A DNA stretch of 64,000 bases from assembly GCA_947561395.2 (NCBI GenBank), contig OX387183.1, forward strand, positions 36,072,853-36,136,852. Direction: 5' to 3'. The position numbers and the translations under genes were made by a program. Shown here piece by piece: positions 45,533 through 57,282 of this stretch. This stretch comes from Buxus sempervirens. Lineage: Eukaryota; Streptophyta; Magnoliopsida; Buxales; Buxaceae. Position 1 is the first letter of the stretch, and each line of letters starts with the position of its first letter. Below the pieces are notes generated by a model. It had not been told where the DNA came from, did no database searches, and saw only the letters and a list, made by a program, of their open reading frames with translations.

Positions 45533-46860
45533 ATTGAATATTGTTTCTAAGATTGAGGGTTCTTTGATCCATCTTGACCCAGCCCCGATAATCATCTTGC
45601 ATATTATAGACAAGGCTCAACAATCACCCATATAGCCTTTTTGAGTTTCGCATGACAACTTAGGTAATTTGCCAAAATCTCCCCAAACGTCGATTAGCAT
45701 GTCTAGAACACAATCAAAGATGTAAACTTAAAGCTAAAAAAATGAAGAAAAAATTAGGGGCATAGCTAGAGACACAAAAACATGATTGAACTTACAACAC
45801 GGTGGTAAGCACAAATATGATAAGCCTGGAAATTTGTGGTTGCCTCAACTCTTGGAAGCTTTCCAGAAAAAGTTAAAGAACATCATCCAAAAATGCGTAT
45901 AGATCAAATCCTACAGCCTCAAGATCCAATCCCGGCTTGATCCAAGATCTCATTTATAGGAGAAATCAGAGCTATTCCACTTGCCTGGGTAGTTCTTACA
46001 TAATCCTGTTGTGTTTTATATTGATATGTATTCATGAGCATTTGCAACATCCCTGAAAACAATAATGATTACCTTTATTTGTTCATGAGTTTTCTTAGAC
46101 CATAATCTATCTCAAATTGTAGCTTATATAATATTAAGAAAAGAACCATATAGAATACTGGTTTTAAATGAAAAATCATTAATCACTCACCTAGGATATC
46201 ATTTTTTGGTGTATGAAGAGAGATAGATCTAAGAATGTAGCATAATCATATGATCCTAAACTGAAAAATCAGTTAGGATCATATATGTTGAGATAATATC
46301 AAACACATGCTGAGCAACCGCAGGAAGAGCCAAAAATATTTTGTACAAGCACTACAATAATAGAACGCGAAGAAACACTTTTAAAATGGTAAAATGCTTC
46401 AATTACTTCACAACTTCGTAAACCAAGTAATGTAATTCCAGCCAAAGCCCTTCAACTTAACAGCATTTAGAGGCATGCTATTCCAATTGGAGATGAGGAA
46501 ACCAACTACAACAAGAATTAACATGGGCTTCCATTGGCTATCCCAGAGTTGGTGAGACACATGTAGACCACAAAGAAACCCGAGAGTTAAATTAACAAAA
46601 TGATGCTTGTAATAAAAGTTTGATTTCCCTGCCTAAACTTTGAAGAGCAAGTCGGAAATCCCTGATCAAGGGATGTTGTAACTTTTGGAAGAGGTATCTC
46701 AGCCTTCTAATGTACAAATATGTAAGAAAAAATTCTCTGCCGTACAACTGGCAATGATTTTTAAATGTACGGCAAAAAGCCTAGTACAAAACCGCTATTG
46801 TAACCGTATTCTGTGCATGGCCTGTTGGATGCAACTACTAATAAACGACATCCGAAAAGG
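45533..46860. other. Unassigned sequence between CACTA element and SDR pseudogene
   Basis: No gene is seen. The plus-strand 61-codon frame at 46685-46870 is antisense to the pseudogene flank and looks fortuitous. Confidence 0.4.
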
Positions 46861-47370
46861 AAGATCGTAGCTCACTTCTTGGCCCCTCTATAGCAGAAAG
46901 CGTTGTGAGAAGATCGAAAGAGCAAAAGTCTGCCAAAACCATTCTCTTGCATTTTCTGGATCAACCCTTTTCGCCATGCGCATAAATAGCCTCAATAATG
47001 AGAGCTGCTGTTGCTATCAAGAAAACTAACCTTGATGCCAACATTGACCGGAAGAAGAGAAGACCTATTGCTCTTACAAGGAGCACAGTGCTGACATCGA
47101 TCAAGTAAGCAACAGCAAACAATGAGGTCATCCCTATCTCACACAAAAGAGCCATGTGTACATAGTTGGACCACACAGCACCTCTCATTTTCCTCATCCC
47201 AATAAGAGACGGTTGCAGCCATGCCCTCCTGTGGACTCACCATTGGATTGTACCCCAGCTTCTGCCTTGCTTCGAGAAATGAAAAATAGTGGGTGATGGC
47301 AATAAAAAAATATTTATTGAGGAATATTTTAATCCCTCGAACAACAGAAAACCAAAATGAAAAGCATGAT

Positions 47371-47639
47371 GATGTTAAAGTGTGGCAACCCTGCAGCTAT
47401 AAGATTCCCTTTGCCTGGAATGTCATCCAAAAGTCCATGCTTGCTAATACTATTGCAATTGTACAAGGTTAGCCACATAACCCAATCTGTCTCCATGCAT
47501 TCTTCACAAGTTTGAATATCAAAAGACCCAACTTTCAAAGATATTATCCACGGTAGGCATCTCTCTTCACCTGGTCCATAGATAGCAGAAGGGCGTATTG
47601 CACAAGTATAGAGGCAGCTATGCTTCTTCCTATATGACA
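47371..47639 (-). pseudogene. SDR42E-like pseudogene, middle exon
   Basis: Ninety open codons survive, from KKHSCLYTCAIRPSAIYGPG to the AAGLPHFN region, with a family-like start but a scrambled middle (GSFDIQTCEECME where a conserved loop is expected). Its openness despite decay elsewhere is probably chance or recent loss. Confidence 0.8.
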
Positions 47640-48276
47640 TAAAATATCGTCCACATACCTCATTATGAATATTATTACTAAATTGACATAAAATATAGTC
47701 CCCTTCTGTAGACACCCCAAAATTACACGATTTTTTATAAATCTTGAAGGAGAGAAATATTTTATTGGAATTTTCAATTCTTTGCATTGGGTTTGAGATC
47801 CTTAACCCATTTGAATCCAAAACCGTAAAGGAAAAGGCCCAAATTCAATCTTTTGTGCCAAGTCAAACTTTTTCCAGTTGAATTTTGTCGACTTTTGACC
47901 CCAGAAAATGAAATATTTTTTAAAGCAAGATTTCAAGATAATTTTTCCCGGTAATCAGGTTTTTAGCAATGTTATTGCATAAATGAGTTTTTGAGATTTT
48001 AAATCTTGACGAATACCTTGGTTTTAACATATTGAACCTTTTTTCCAAACCTGAAAAACCGGAATTTTGCCTTGAACTGAAAAGTTGACTTTTTATTCAC
48101 TTGGAATTTGGGTCTGGAACTATTTTTAATGGATTCAAATAGGGGGGGTGTTTGCTTATTTACATGTAATATCTTAAGTAAATGGAGATTAAAAAATACG
48201 AGGACATTTACTTAAACGATATTACATGTAAATAAGTATTGCCTGTGTTAAAATTCGAAAAAAAGGTTTTTTTCCT

Positions 48277-48425
48277 TGTATCCGGCAACTCAGGCCAGAT
48301 ACAAGTACCTTTCTTTGGATCCGATGGAAAATGCCGGATACAAGAAAGCTTTAGTGTATCCGGCATATAATGCCGGATACACTAAAGCTTTCTTGTATCC
48401 GGCCTGATATGCCGGATACATAAGT
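48277..48425. repeat. Palindrome cluster with a perfect 34-bp-arm inverted repeat
   Basis: The central copy 48356-48380 is arm GTATCCGGCAT, spacer ATA, inverted arm. The pairing extends without mismatch to 48333-48366 against 48370-48403, i.e. 34-bp arms with a 3-bp loop; the arms include CAAGAAAGCTTTAGT and its complement. A weaker copy is at 48279-48305. The TATA box lies about 180 bp downstream. Confidence 0.95.
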
Positions 48426-48586
48426 TTTGCTCAAAATTAGGGTTTTCCGAAAGATTTCACTTTTTACCATCATGTCCCTCATTAAATGAGGGGAAATCTC
48501 GGAAATGGCCTTAGGGTTAAGGTTGGTGGGCTCTAAACATTATGTTGTGTCTACCATTCTCACCAACCCTAACCCGAGCCTTTGCC

Positions 48587-48595
48587 TATAAATAG
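48587..48595 (+). promoter_or_regulatory. TATA box of solo LTR
   Basis: TATAAATAG preceded by GCC and followed by GAGGCTCC; the reversed LTR at 49118-50936 has the same TATAAATAG with GAGGCTCC context, which supports it as a real promoter element. Confidence 0.7.
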
Positions 48596-50071
48596 GAGGC
48601 TCCTCCTTAAGCAAATGGGCATTAACTCTTGCCTTGAATTCTCGCCAAGAAGAGCTCCGAGAGAAGAGGGAAACTGCTACGGAAGTGCTTCCAGAACCCA
48701 GGTAAGCCCCGAACCTCTTTTTAATTTTTGTCTTTACATTCCTAGATCTAGATCTCTTCTTCTACCTTTCTGTAGAATAAGGCCTTTCTATGTGTGTGAA
48801 AACCCTTCCCCGGCTCAAAGTATCTCGAGACTCCCCCTAGCCGTAAAACGTGAAGGCGGGATCTAGGAGAAACGAGACGGGGGATTGACCCTAGTGCTAG
48901 AACCTATGTAGCATAAAGCCTTTTTGAATGATTGAAAACCGTTTCATATTCAAAGTACCCCATGATTATCTTGAAGTACCGTGTTTAACGGGGAGAGAGA
49001 ACAAAGGGAAACGATAATGGAACGGAACCCTCGGTTGTTTTAGAACCTTATTTTGATGAATATGTACGCATGCTATGTTGTTATATTGATCTTGTATGAT
49101 TTTTCACACTTGCATATTGTGAGACATGGGAAAAAAATCAATCTAATAATTTCCTCAATCATCACACGGGATTATATTAAACAAAGAGTCGCCACCATTC
49201 AATTTAGGTGTGAATGGACACCAAAATATTAAATAAGCACAAAAGGCAATTTTAGGGCAAAATATCCCTCCTAAAAAAAACAACCAGAGATGGGAAAGGG
49301 GATTAGGTTATGAACAGGGGAAGGTGTTAGGCACCCCTATTCATCCACGCAAGGTGGTTGCCAGGCATTGTTCATGTTTTACAAATAAAAAAGGCTTGCT
49401 ATAAAAATCAGGAAAAATCACAAAAAAAGCAAAATTGTACGGTTTTTTCATATGAATAGTCTGATTGATCCAGAACTTTCAAACATGATCATACCATTCC
49501 TAGGGTTTCATGATCAAAACAAATTTGAGATAAAATCGAATAAAATCAATTTAAAGTGAAAAATCCAAAAATCTGGCTTCAAGCTAAATTCTAGAAATCT
49601 AGAAAAATATGATTTTTATAAAATATTTCAAAATTGAACTTGAATAGTCCAGGACATAGATAAAACCCAAATTTCACATTAAATCTGAAAATCAAAACCA
49701 AAAATACCCACGTTGATGAAAAACACCAAAAGGGAGAATTTAGACCGTAGGGTCTTATCTCAATAATGAAAAACAATTTAAAAAACATCTCATGAAACCC
49801 TAGAATTTACTTTTAGGCTTCTGGATTTAGATCTACCATATTGATCATGATAAATCCAAGATCCTAGCCTAAAACCACAAAAATCACGAAAATAGTGCTG
49901 TAGGTGCAAAAGTGGCAAAAATCCAAATTTTATCAAAAAAGTGGGGATCTCATGCTATAAACATCATAGATTCATGTAATTCATTCAGATATATCATAAA
50001 AAGCATTAAAACATGATCAGGATATTCAAAGCAGCCACATCTCACAGATTTGAGCACATGGGGTCTACCCT

Positions 50072-50345
50072 ACGGATCCACCTGGTCTCTTTTCCCCTAG
50101 TTCTCTCTTCACGTTTTACGGCTAGAGAGACTCTTGAGGTACTTGGAGATAGGTTTGGTTACACAAGCACAATCAAAGGCCTTATTCTAGAAAAAAAAGA
50201 AAAAAACAGATATGGGGTTCTATTCTAGGGATCCACCTGTTCCCCTTTCCCCTAGTTCTCTCTTCACGTTTTACGGCTAGAGAGACCCTTGAGGTACTTA
50301 GAGACAAGTTTAGGAATACAAAAACAGATATGGCCTTATTCTACA
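50072..50345. repeat. 155-bp tandem duplication in LTR
   Basis: GGATCCACCTG through GCCTTATTCTA at about 50074-50190 recurs at about 50229-50345, period 155 bp, with CTAGTTCTCTCTTCACGTTT identical in both. Confidence 0.9.
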
Positions 50346-50723
50346 GCAATAGAGATGATCCTATTACATCTAGAATTGAAGACAGAAAATAAAAAGGGAT
50401 AGGGGACTTACCTGGATTGAGCAGGCAGGCAGCAGGAGTTCTTCTCTTCTCTTGGAGCTTCTTAGAATTCCTTGGACTCAAAATTTCGTGGCCTTTTGCT
50501 TAAGGAGGAGCCTCTATTTATAGACAAACCCAAGGGTATGGTTGGTCCAAGGTTTGGCAAGATAGAGTTTCAGTTTAAGTTAAACACAAGATAATGCCCA
50601 TCCTTTATCCACAAAGATAAATGAGATAATTCGAACAGATAAATAAGATAATTCGCTTATCCAAGAGAGATATTTGGGTGCAGATAAGGCTCAAAAATAA
50701 AAAAGGTAAAATTCGCACAAAGA

Positions 50724-50850
50724 CCCCGTGCCCGTATATATATTACGGTCGCGCCCTACCCGTATTATTAATACGGGCACGCCGTGACCGTATATCAACT
50801 GCGGGCATGACCAGACCGTGAACAAAATACGGGCATGACCCGTTTGGCCA
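50724..50850. repeat. Promoter-proximal palindrome cluster (CCCGTAT words)
   Basis: Best copy at 50759-50777: arm CCCGTATTA, one-base spacer, perfect inverted arm. Another at 50732-50748 pairs CCGTA with TACGG. Several CGGGCATGACC and GACCGTGA words follow. In minus orientation the cluster is about 200 bp upstream of TATAAATAG. Confidence 0.85.
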
Positions 50851-52344
50851 GATTTTATACTTTTTTGACTTGTTTCAAATCTCAATTAATATTTTCAATT
50901 ATTTTCTCATTTTTAGTGCAATTTGGGGTGTCTACACATATACATAGCACTATTTTGGCGGGATAGGCTCACATTTGGGGATTTATTACATTCATTGTGA
51001 TAAATCACAAATAAATGGCCTCAATCAATTCTAGAATGTTTTTAAATGATTTTTAAAGGTTTTGTGTTCATTTTGCACGAATTACACACACTTGGTCACA
51101 GTTTTGCATTGGTTTTATTCAAAATGGCTTAGCTTGACAGCAACTGTACCCTTACTTCGGAAACTCATAACTCCATTGTCCGGATGAATTTTGGAGCGAT
51201 TCCAGAACCATGGGAAAGGTGAGGCTGTCTAGTTTATGTCCACCAAATTTCATTAATTTCTATCAAGCAGATTTTTGACACCTCTCTGTCGAAGTTGATT
51301 GGACAGTTCAGGTTTAAATACGGAACTTGTCACTTCGACGGAGCGCCATGTGTTCGTTTTAAGTCCGATTCAAATGATTTTTGTTTTTTGGCACTCCTTT
51401 ATGAGTCTATTTTCAAATCCAATTGGTTTCATAATTTTTTGACTCCATTTGAATTATTAGTAACGGATTTACTCAGAACTGTTCATCAGTACTTTTTTGG
51501 GTAAATTTGTGATCTTCTGGGCCTGTTCGGGAGACCACCCAAGGCACATCCGAAGGAATTTTTGTATGAGGCTAGTTTCTTTGGAAAGATGGCCATACAG
51601 ACTTCAATCACACCAAATTTCGTAGATTTTTATGGAGTGGATTTTTCTAAATAATTTTCCAAAGTTATCCACTTGCCATTTCGGATTTTCTCCGGCAGCA
51701 ACTTTACAAGGAGCATAACTCCTAGGTTTTCACCCGGAATTACTTGAAATTTTGCATGAGACTATTATTTACCATAATCTTTCAAATGGATTTGGTTTGA
51801 TTTGATTTAAAATTGGATTTGAATGATTTCAAGACAAATGGTATTACTTTCACCGAATTTTCCGGATTTGATTCAACTTGGTTTTGAGCAACTTGTGCTT
51901 TGATTTCCATTTTTTTGTGATATTCCAGAAATGATATTGACATAAGAGAGAATCTGGAATCCATTTGGATCTTCATGTGAAGATATCATATATTTGGCCT
52001 TTTCCAAGGTTTTTCATGACTTTTAGCAAGCTTTCTCATTTCTTTTTTTTTTCGCATGAACATACACTTGGCAACCACTTCGTGTGGATGAATGGGGGTG
52101 CTTAACACCTTCCCCCGTTCATAATCTAATCCCCTTACCCATCTCTGGATTTGATTTTCAAGTAGGGTTATTTTTACCTTAGAATTGGCATTTTTGCACT
52201 TTTTGCTTATTTTGAAACTTTTGGTGTCCATTCTCACCTCAAAATTCTGAATGGTGGCGACTCTTCCAATTTTTACATTGAGCCCCGCGTGTTGACGGAG
52301 GGATGATCATCTTCGGGTGATTTTTTCCCGTGTCTCACACCTTC

Positions 52345-53662
52345 TTCCAACCTGAATGGTAGTGATAATTGTAAAAAAATTCAGTTGTTATCATTACTCA
52401 AGTGCAGGTTTGGTTTCATTGATATTTATTAAATTGATACATCGAAGGAAAGTCCGACCACACACTTTTCTGATATACTGGCCATGCAGATCAAACCAAT
52501 AGCGATATTGCTACGAGAATATACAAACTAACCTATGTTTCTGAAGACAATATAACAACATATATTAAAAGACATATTTTAGAAGATGTTAACTTGTAAC
52601 CTCTATATTACCATTATACCTCAAGAGGCTGTCCCCAACCGATACAATGAAATATTTAAAATATTACTGATATACATATTAAATCGTGAAAATATACTTC
52701 AAAGGAGTATGCCATCTCCCAAATTAATCAATCAAAGCCAAATGCCTTGTCACAACTTTTTTTGATCTCATCTCCCAAATCATTATTTATTATACATTTT
52801 CATCATGTCACTAACATTGATGAAGCAGGAAATGAGCCACAGATTTAGAAAAAAGGTTAACGCTTATGTACATAGAGATATATAGGTGCACAGCGAATTT
52901 AAGTAAGAATGATTCTGTCTACGTATCTTGTATCTCTCACTATCTTCCCTTTCCATCAAATAAAATTTCATCAACAAAAAAGAAAAATAAAAAGGTAAGA
53001 GTGCTACTATCAGTATATTTTCATCTTATATTAATAACGAAACATAGATAAATTGACATGCATCTTCAGAAATTATGGTATGAAATATTCAGCTAAAAAA
53101 AGTAGGCCAAAGAACCAACTTGAGATTAGATAACAATTCAAATCTATAGAGATTTCTACAACCAGGTGATAGCCAATTATCCTATTTATTATCATGTTGT
53201 CATTTTAGTGCAACATAGCAAAATACAGCTTTGAATATGGTTGACAAATAAAAATGGAAAAATCGACACTTACACAAAACAGTAGACCAAAACTCTCATT
53301 CAATATGTAGTTCTTCATTTTCTATCCTTCCGCAGGAAAAAGGAACTATACAAGGCATGACATCAGCTCAAACATACACAATCAAGGAGAAATTGATGTT
53401 AGATCAAGAAAACAAGTTTTAAGGATCAACTTATCAGATGATTCAGATCTCTGATGCAAGAAAAATAGTAATACCTCGGGAAGGTAAAAAAGATAATACA
53501 GTCACCACAAAGATAAGGTCATTCTGCATTATCAAATTCAGTCCACTCTAAGGACCATAGATGACAAGTTCCAATAGATTTTCATGTGCACCAAATATAC
53601 AGCATAGGTTTACAAATGTGGAGTTTAGGCATCCCCATCTAACCCTAAATAAAGCTACCTAC
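52345..53662. other. Intron sequence of the SDR pseudogene
   Basis: AT-rich sequence between the solo LTR and the next exon, with no element ends or coding frame seen. Confidence 0.5.
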
Positions 53663-53905
53663 TTGGAAAGACCACCATTGCTCTTCAAAACGAACTGCTC
53701 AGCAACAGATTTACTACAGCCATATGGGTCAACATGATCATCAATATGGTAGTAAGGCAAAGCTTCATTTCCATTCACGATGTCTTTGCCCCCAAAGACA
53801 ACATTGTATGTGCTTACATAGACGAGCATCCTGATCCCAAATTCAAAGACAAGCAGCCAAGACATCACAGGTTCCATTTATACTCACTTCTTCAACATGT
53901 ATAAA
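53663..53905 (-). pseudogene. SDR42E-like pseudogene, exon with catalytic YxxxK
   Basis: A one-T insertion in CTTTGAATTTGGG shifts INGTCDVLAACL out of frame from EFGIRMLVYVSTYN. The downstream part is open to the donor GTAGGT at 53662. The left limit (53905) is estimated from homology (VEEVSINGT). Confidence 0.8.
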
Positions 53906-56718
53906 CTTCAGCCATAAATATGGCACTCAAAAACTAATGAATGGTAGAAAATCAGCAACAGAATTCAGATTAATTCAAATCATTGTATTGGAATCGTTAC
54001 CTTTCACTCCAAAGCTAACCTAATAATATAGGTTGCTATGCTTGTAGAGCATATAAAAAGCTTTAATGAGGCTAAAATTTTTTACAAGTTGCACTAAATG
54101 TATTAATTGAAAGACTTGAAAGTTCCCCATTTCCACTTTCTAACACGTAGAACAAAAGGCTTTCTGATTGAGTTCTCCAGTTGAGTTTCTCTTCTTGAAA
54201 CTACATTCACGGAGATTTCACTATTCCAAACTCATTAATAATCAAGAAGCTATCGAAAAATCCAAAATGTTATGCCATTTTGAGACAAGAAGTTGAGGAA
54301 GGGAAAAATTATCTCCAAGTTTATCGCTCCAAAATGAATCTTCTTTTGCTTCTCAATACACTCATATTCATTTCATTCTATATTTTATAAGAAACATAAT
54401 GAGATCCAACAAACTCAAATATCCAGTAGTTCTAAGATGCTATTACGAAAAGTTTCATATAGACAAGTTTAATAATCAAATAAATTATGAAAAATTTCTG
54501 CAATAGCCTTATTTACCCAGATTATGCTTAAAAAAAGAGAGAGAGAAGCAAATTATGCAGAGAAAATTTTAGAATAGTTATGAAAATATATTAACACTAT
54601 AGATTTCATTAAAAGGAAATTAAAATCCATAGAATCATATGATAGTCTCTAACCAATGGCTACTAATGCTACAAAATATGTTAAGTGTAAACTTAGAGGG
54701 AGCCAAAATATTTTATAATAATGAGCTAAACCCTTTCTTTTTTGCCTGTGAGGTTTGGTAAATTATCAGAAGTATAAGTCACATGATGATCATTAGCATG
54801 CTATGTAGCTTCTCTGTCCATGATTATTCAGTTACTAAAATTACTAAATATAAGTAGTATAATAATAGAAGCAAACACTTAGCATCATTTAACATCACCA
54901 ATTACACTGGGTCATGAATTAGCTGTTGAATGGCCCAACTTACATGCAAATGTGAATAAGGTGAGGTAAAAATTTAAATATAGGTTACAGAGAATTTCAT
55001 TTCTTAACAAAAAGAGGTACAATATAAGTATAAAAGTGAATCCTTGTGACTTGCAGATTCAATAGCAAATTTATAGACCGTGTACACCAGTCACCAAAGG
55101 TCGGAAATTAATGAGTTTGGAAGGGAACCCATTAAATTAAACACATTGCAAGTACCTGCTAAAAAACCAAAAAACAATTCTCAATATACTCAAAAACAAA
55201 ATAGTGGAAAGTATTTTGATTTTAAAACATTGGACTTTTATGACAAAATCCATGCCATCGCCACCAAGATTATACCTAGTGGTGATGAGAAACAAACTAC
55301 TTGAATATTTTAGCAGATGGTAAATAAGTTTGGACTCACTGAGCCTAATGCAAGTGTTTTGAGTTTGCTTCTCATTGATTTTCAAAGCAATAAATTATAC
55401 CCCCTTCATCAAGATAGTTGAAGGTTACAGTATAGAAACTTCAAAATTCCACCTAAATGATCGCTATCTGAAGCCAAAAAGAATTAAGATGACATTTGAC
55501 CATACCATATGTTCATGTGAATATAAAAAAAACCAAGAAGCTCGTCCATGGAATCATATAACATGTCATCATCAAAAGAAAACTACTATTTAATTGTTAA
55601 ACTAAACAGCCATTCACATGCATGTTTTAAGGATAACAATATCCATGTTGAGAGACACCTCAAGAGACAAAAAAAAATGGATATTTACGAAATACATATA
55701 GATATAAACATTACATTTGTAGACAAAGTAAGCAGCTGTCACATAAGTGCATGGTTAAATCATATAGTATCTAAATATACACATGGACATAGAAAACATG
55801 ATTTTCTGTATAAGTATATGTCTAGTGCTAAACTCAATGGAATGACAAACTATTAGATGCCAAAATAACAATAGGCAAGAAGGATAGGCACCTTATGATT
55901 CAACTTGATGCCCGAAATGTAACTCCTGATTATCAAAGGCAGATACTATATTGAACATATCTACAATCACCACAATAAAAAGTTACAGCATCGTATTTAA
56001 TAAAAGAAAAATGTCCACTTGAGTAGATGTTTTAGATTAAATAATAAAGCAGCCATGGTGAATAATAGGACCTACTTGCTACCAAAATGATCAATTTCCA
56101 CTAACCATTTGTAAAAAAATCCTTTAAAACACACCAAACATCAATGGTGGCATTATTTGCCACACAATAAATAGAGGCAGGTATAGCTGAGAGTTTTCCA
56201 TCGAGAACTGAATTTTGTGAACCATGATTATGCAAAGCGAAGTACTTTGAATAGAGAACAGGTAATCAAATATAGACCAATATATCAATACAAATAGAAA
56301 AAAATTTATGTAATGCCACATTTAGAACAAAAAAGAAAATTTTGAACCATAATAAATTCTCTGCCTTTTTTCTAGTTTAGACAATGAATAAGTTGTGAAA
56401 ACCCAAACAAAATACCTAAAGATCACAAGAAGAAGAAGAAGCCTACATCCTAAAAATTTAGGCAAATTTTGTGAGAAAAAGAAGCAAGGCAACGAAGAAC
56501 TCAAGAAATATTGGAGTAATTCTTACATACAGGTAACATAGGAGCTCAGATTTTGCCAAAAACTCCAGCTAATAGTGGCAGAAACGGAACTCCCTCAAAA
56601 TCTAGTGTCCATATGAAGTAAGAGCGACCAAAAACAAATGGTTGATATAGACTCCAGTAAGAAAACAAATGATTGATAAAGACACCTGCGAGAAAACCTG
56701 CAACATATTTTTGACATG
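53906..56718. other. Unassigned AT-rich sequence upstream of the SDR pseudogene
   Basis: The N-terminal Rossmann exon (GGxGxxG) expected for the SDR gene was searched for by eye on the minus strand and not found. The open frames here (up to 102 codons) are low-complexity or unrecognised. Confidence 0.4.
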
Positions 56719-56999
56719 GAAATGAGTAGGCATGGCAATGGTTCGATTTCTGTTTGATGTTGAACAAAACCAATACACGACTGACATTTGTATAATACAA
56801 GCCAGAACTGAAAACCAAAACCAAATCTATTTTTTAGTATATATAAACCCAAACTATTCATAGGTTCGTTGCTTTTTTCTTTTTTGCTGTAATACTAAAT
56901 GATTGCAGATGAGATGTTGTGTTGGCTAAAAGGAGAAATAAAAAATAAATTGGTCCTCCAAATTAAATGCTAAGGTATGATTGGGTTTTTTTTAAAATA

Positions 57000-57240
57000 A
57001 AGACAAAACAAAATAAAAATCAAGAGGAGGTAAATGCCTATGTTAAAAGAAAACTGAAACCATCTCTTGGTTGTTTGAATTAAAAATGCTTCTATATGTA
57101 AACATGTTGGGGTTTTTTTTTCTTTGGTTTTAAGGTCAAATTTAACTGACACAAAATACTGTTTAAAATAAACATCAAGAGAGGGGAAATGCCCATGTTT
57201 GGAGAAAACTGAAACCATTCCTTGGTGCTCTGAATTAAAA
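57000..57240. repeat. Tandem duplication within the MITE
   Basis: Two similar blocks contain AACATCAAGAGAGGGGAAATG-like sequence followed by GAAAACTGAAACCAT (near 57020-57062 and 57170-57217), about 150 bp apart. Confidence 0.7.
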
Positions 57241-57241
57241 A

Positions 57242-57248
<7 letters not shown>

Positions 57249-57281
<33 letters not shown>
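57249..57281. repeat. (AT)n microsatellite
   Basis: About 16 uninterrupted AT units inside the MITE. Confidence 0.9.

Positions 57282-57282
<1 letters not shown>

Larger units (their letters stand above)
49118..50936 (-). mobile_element. Solo LTR, 1.82 kb, nested and inverted in the LTR at 47708-52339
   Basis: On the minus strand it begins TGTAGACACCCCAAATTGCA at 50936 and ends TTTTTTTCCCATGTCTCACA at 49118. CATAT flanks both sides exactly (49113-49117 and 50937-50941). Ends and a TAGCCGTAAAACGTGAAG segment are shared with its host LTR, so they are one family. A TATAAATAG lies at 50514-50522 (minus). No internal domain. Confidence 0.9.
47708..52339 (+). mobile_element. Solo LTR (Tat-like?), 2.8 kb plus nested LTR, in SDR pseudogene intron
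   Basis: It begins TGTAGACACCCCAAAATTAC and ends TTTTTTCCCGTGTCTCACA. CCTTC flanks both sides exactly (47703-47707 and 52340-52344). A TATAAATAG is at 48587-48595. It lies in the intron of the SDR pseudogene, antisense. Contains a reversed LTR of the same family at 49118-50936. The GGTGGCGACTCTT word near 52252 resembles GTGGCGACTCC near the ends of the LTRs at 38183 and 26351. Confidence 0.9.
46865..53905 (-). pseudogene. SDR42E-like / 3-beta-HSD-type sterol dehydrogenase pseudogene
   Basis: Three minus-strand blocks resemble plant short-chain dehydrogenase/reductase family 42E1-like proteins, NAD(P)-dependent membrane-anchored enzymes. Block 1 (53905-53663): INGTCDVLAACL, then after a one-base frameshift EFGIRMLVYVSTYNVVFGG and YGCSKSVAEQ; the catalytic YxxxK reads Y-G-C-S-K. 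Block 2 (47639-47371) joins block 1 in phase (GTAGGT donor, TATATAG acceptor): YTCAIRPSAIYGPGEER, then DWVMWL, HGLLDDIPGKG and IAAGLPHFN. Block 3 (about 47290-46865): HYFSFLEARQKLGY, VSPQEGMAATVSYW, then frameshifted membrane helices and WFWQTFAL. The Rossmann N-terminus is not found, about 70 codons between blocks 2 and 3 are missing, at least three frameshifts are present, and Lys near the end is TAG. Clearly non-functional. Confidence 0.85.

Noticed and set aside
47708..50936. TGTAGACACC at the left and its reverse complement at 50936 taken as terminal inverted repeats of one DNA transposon
   Set aside because: Each end pairs better with its own LTR partner: 47708 with 52339 (CCTTC duplication) and 49118 with 50936 (CATAT duplication).
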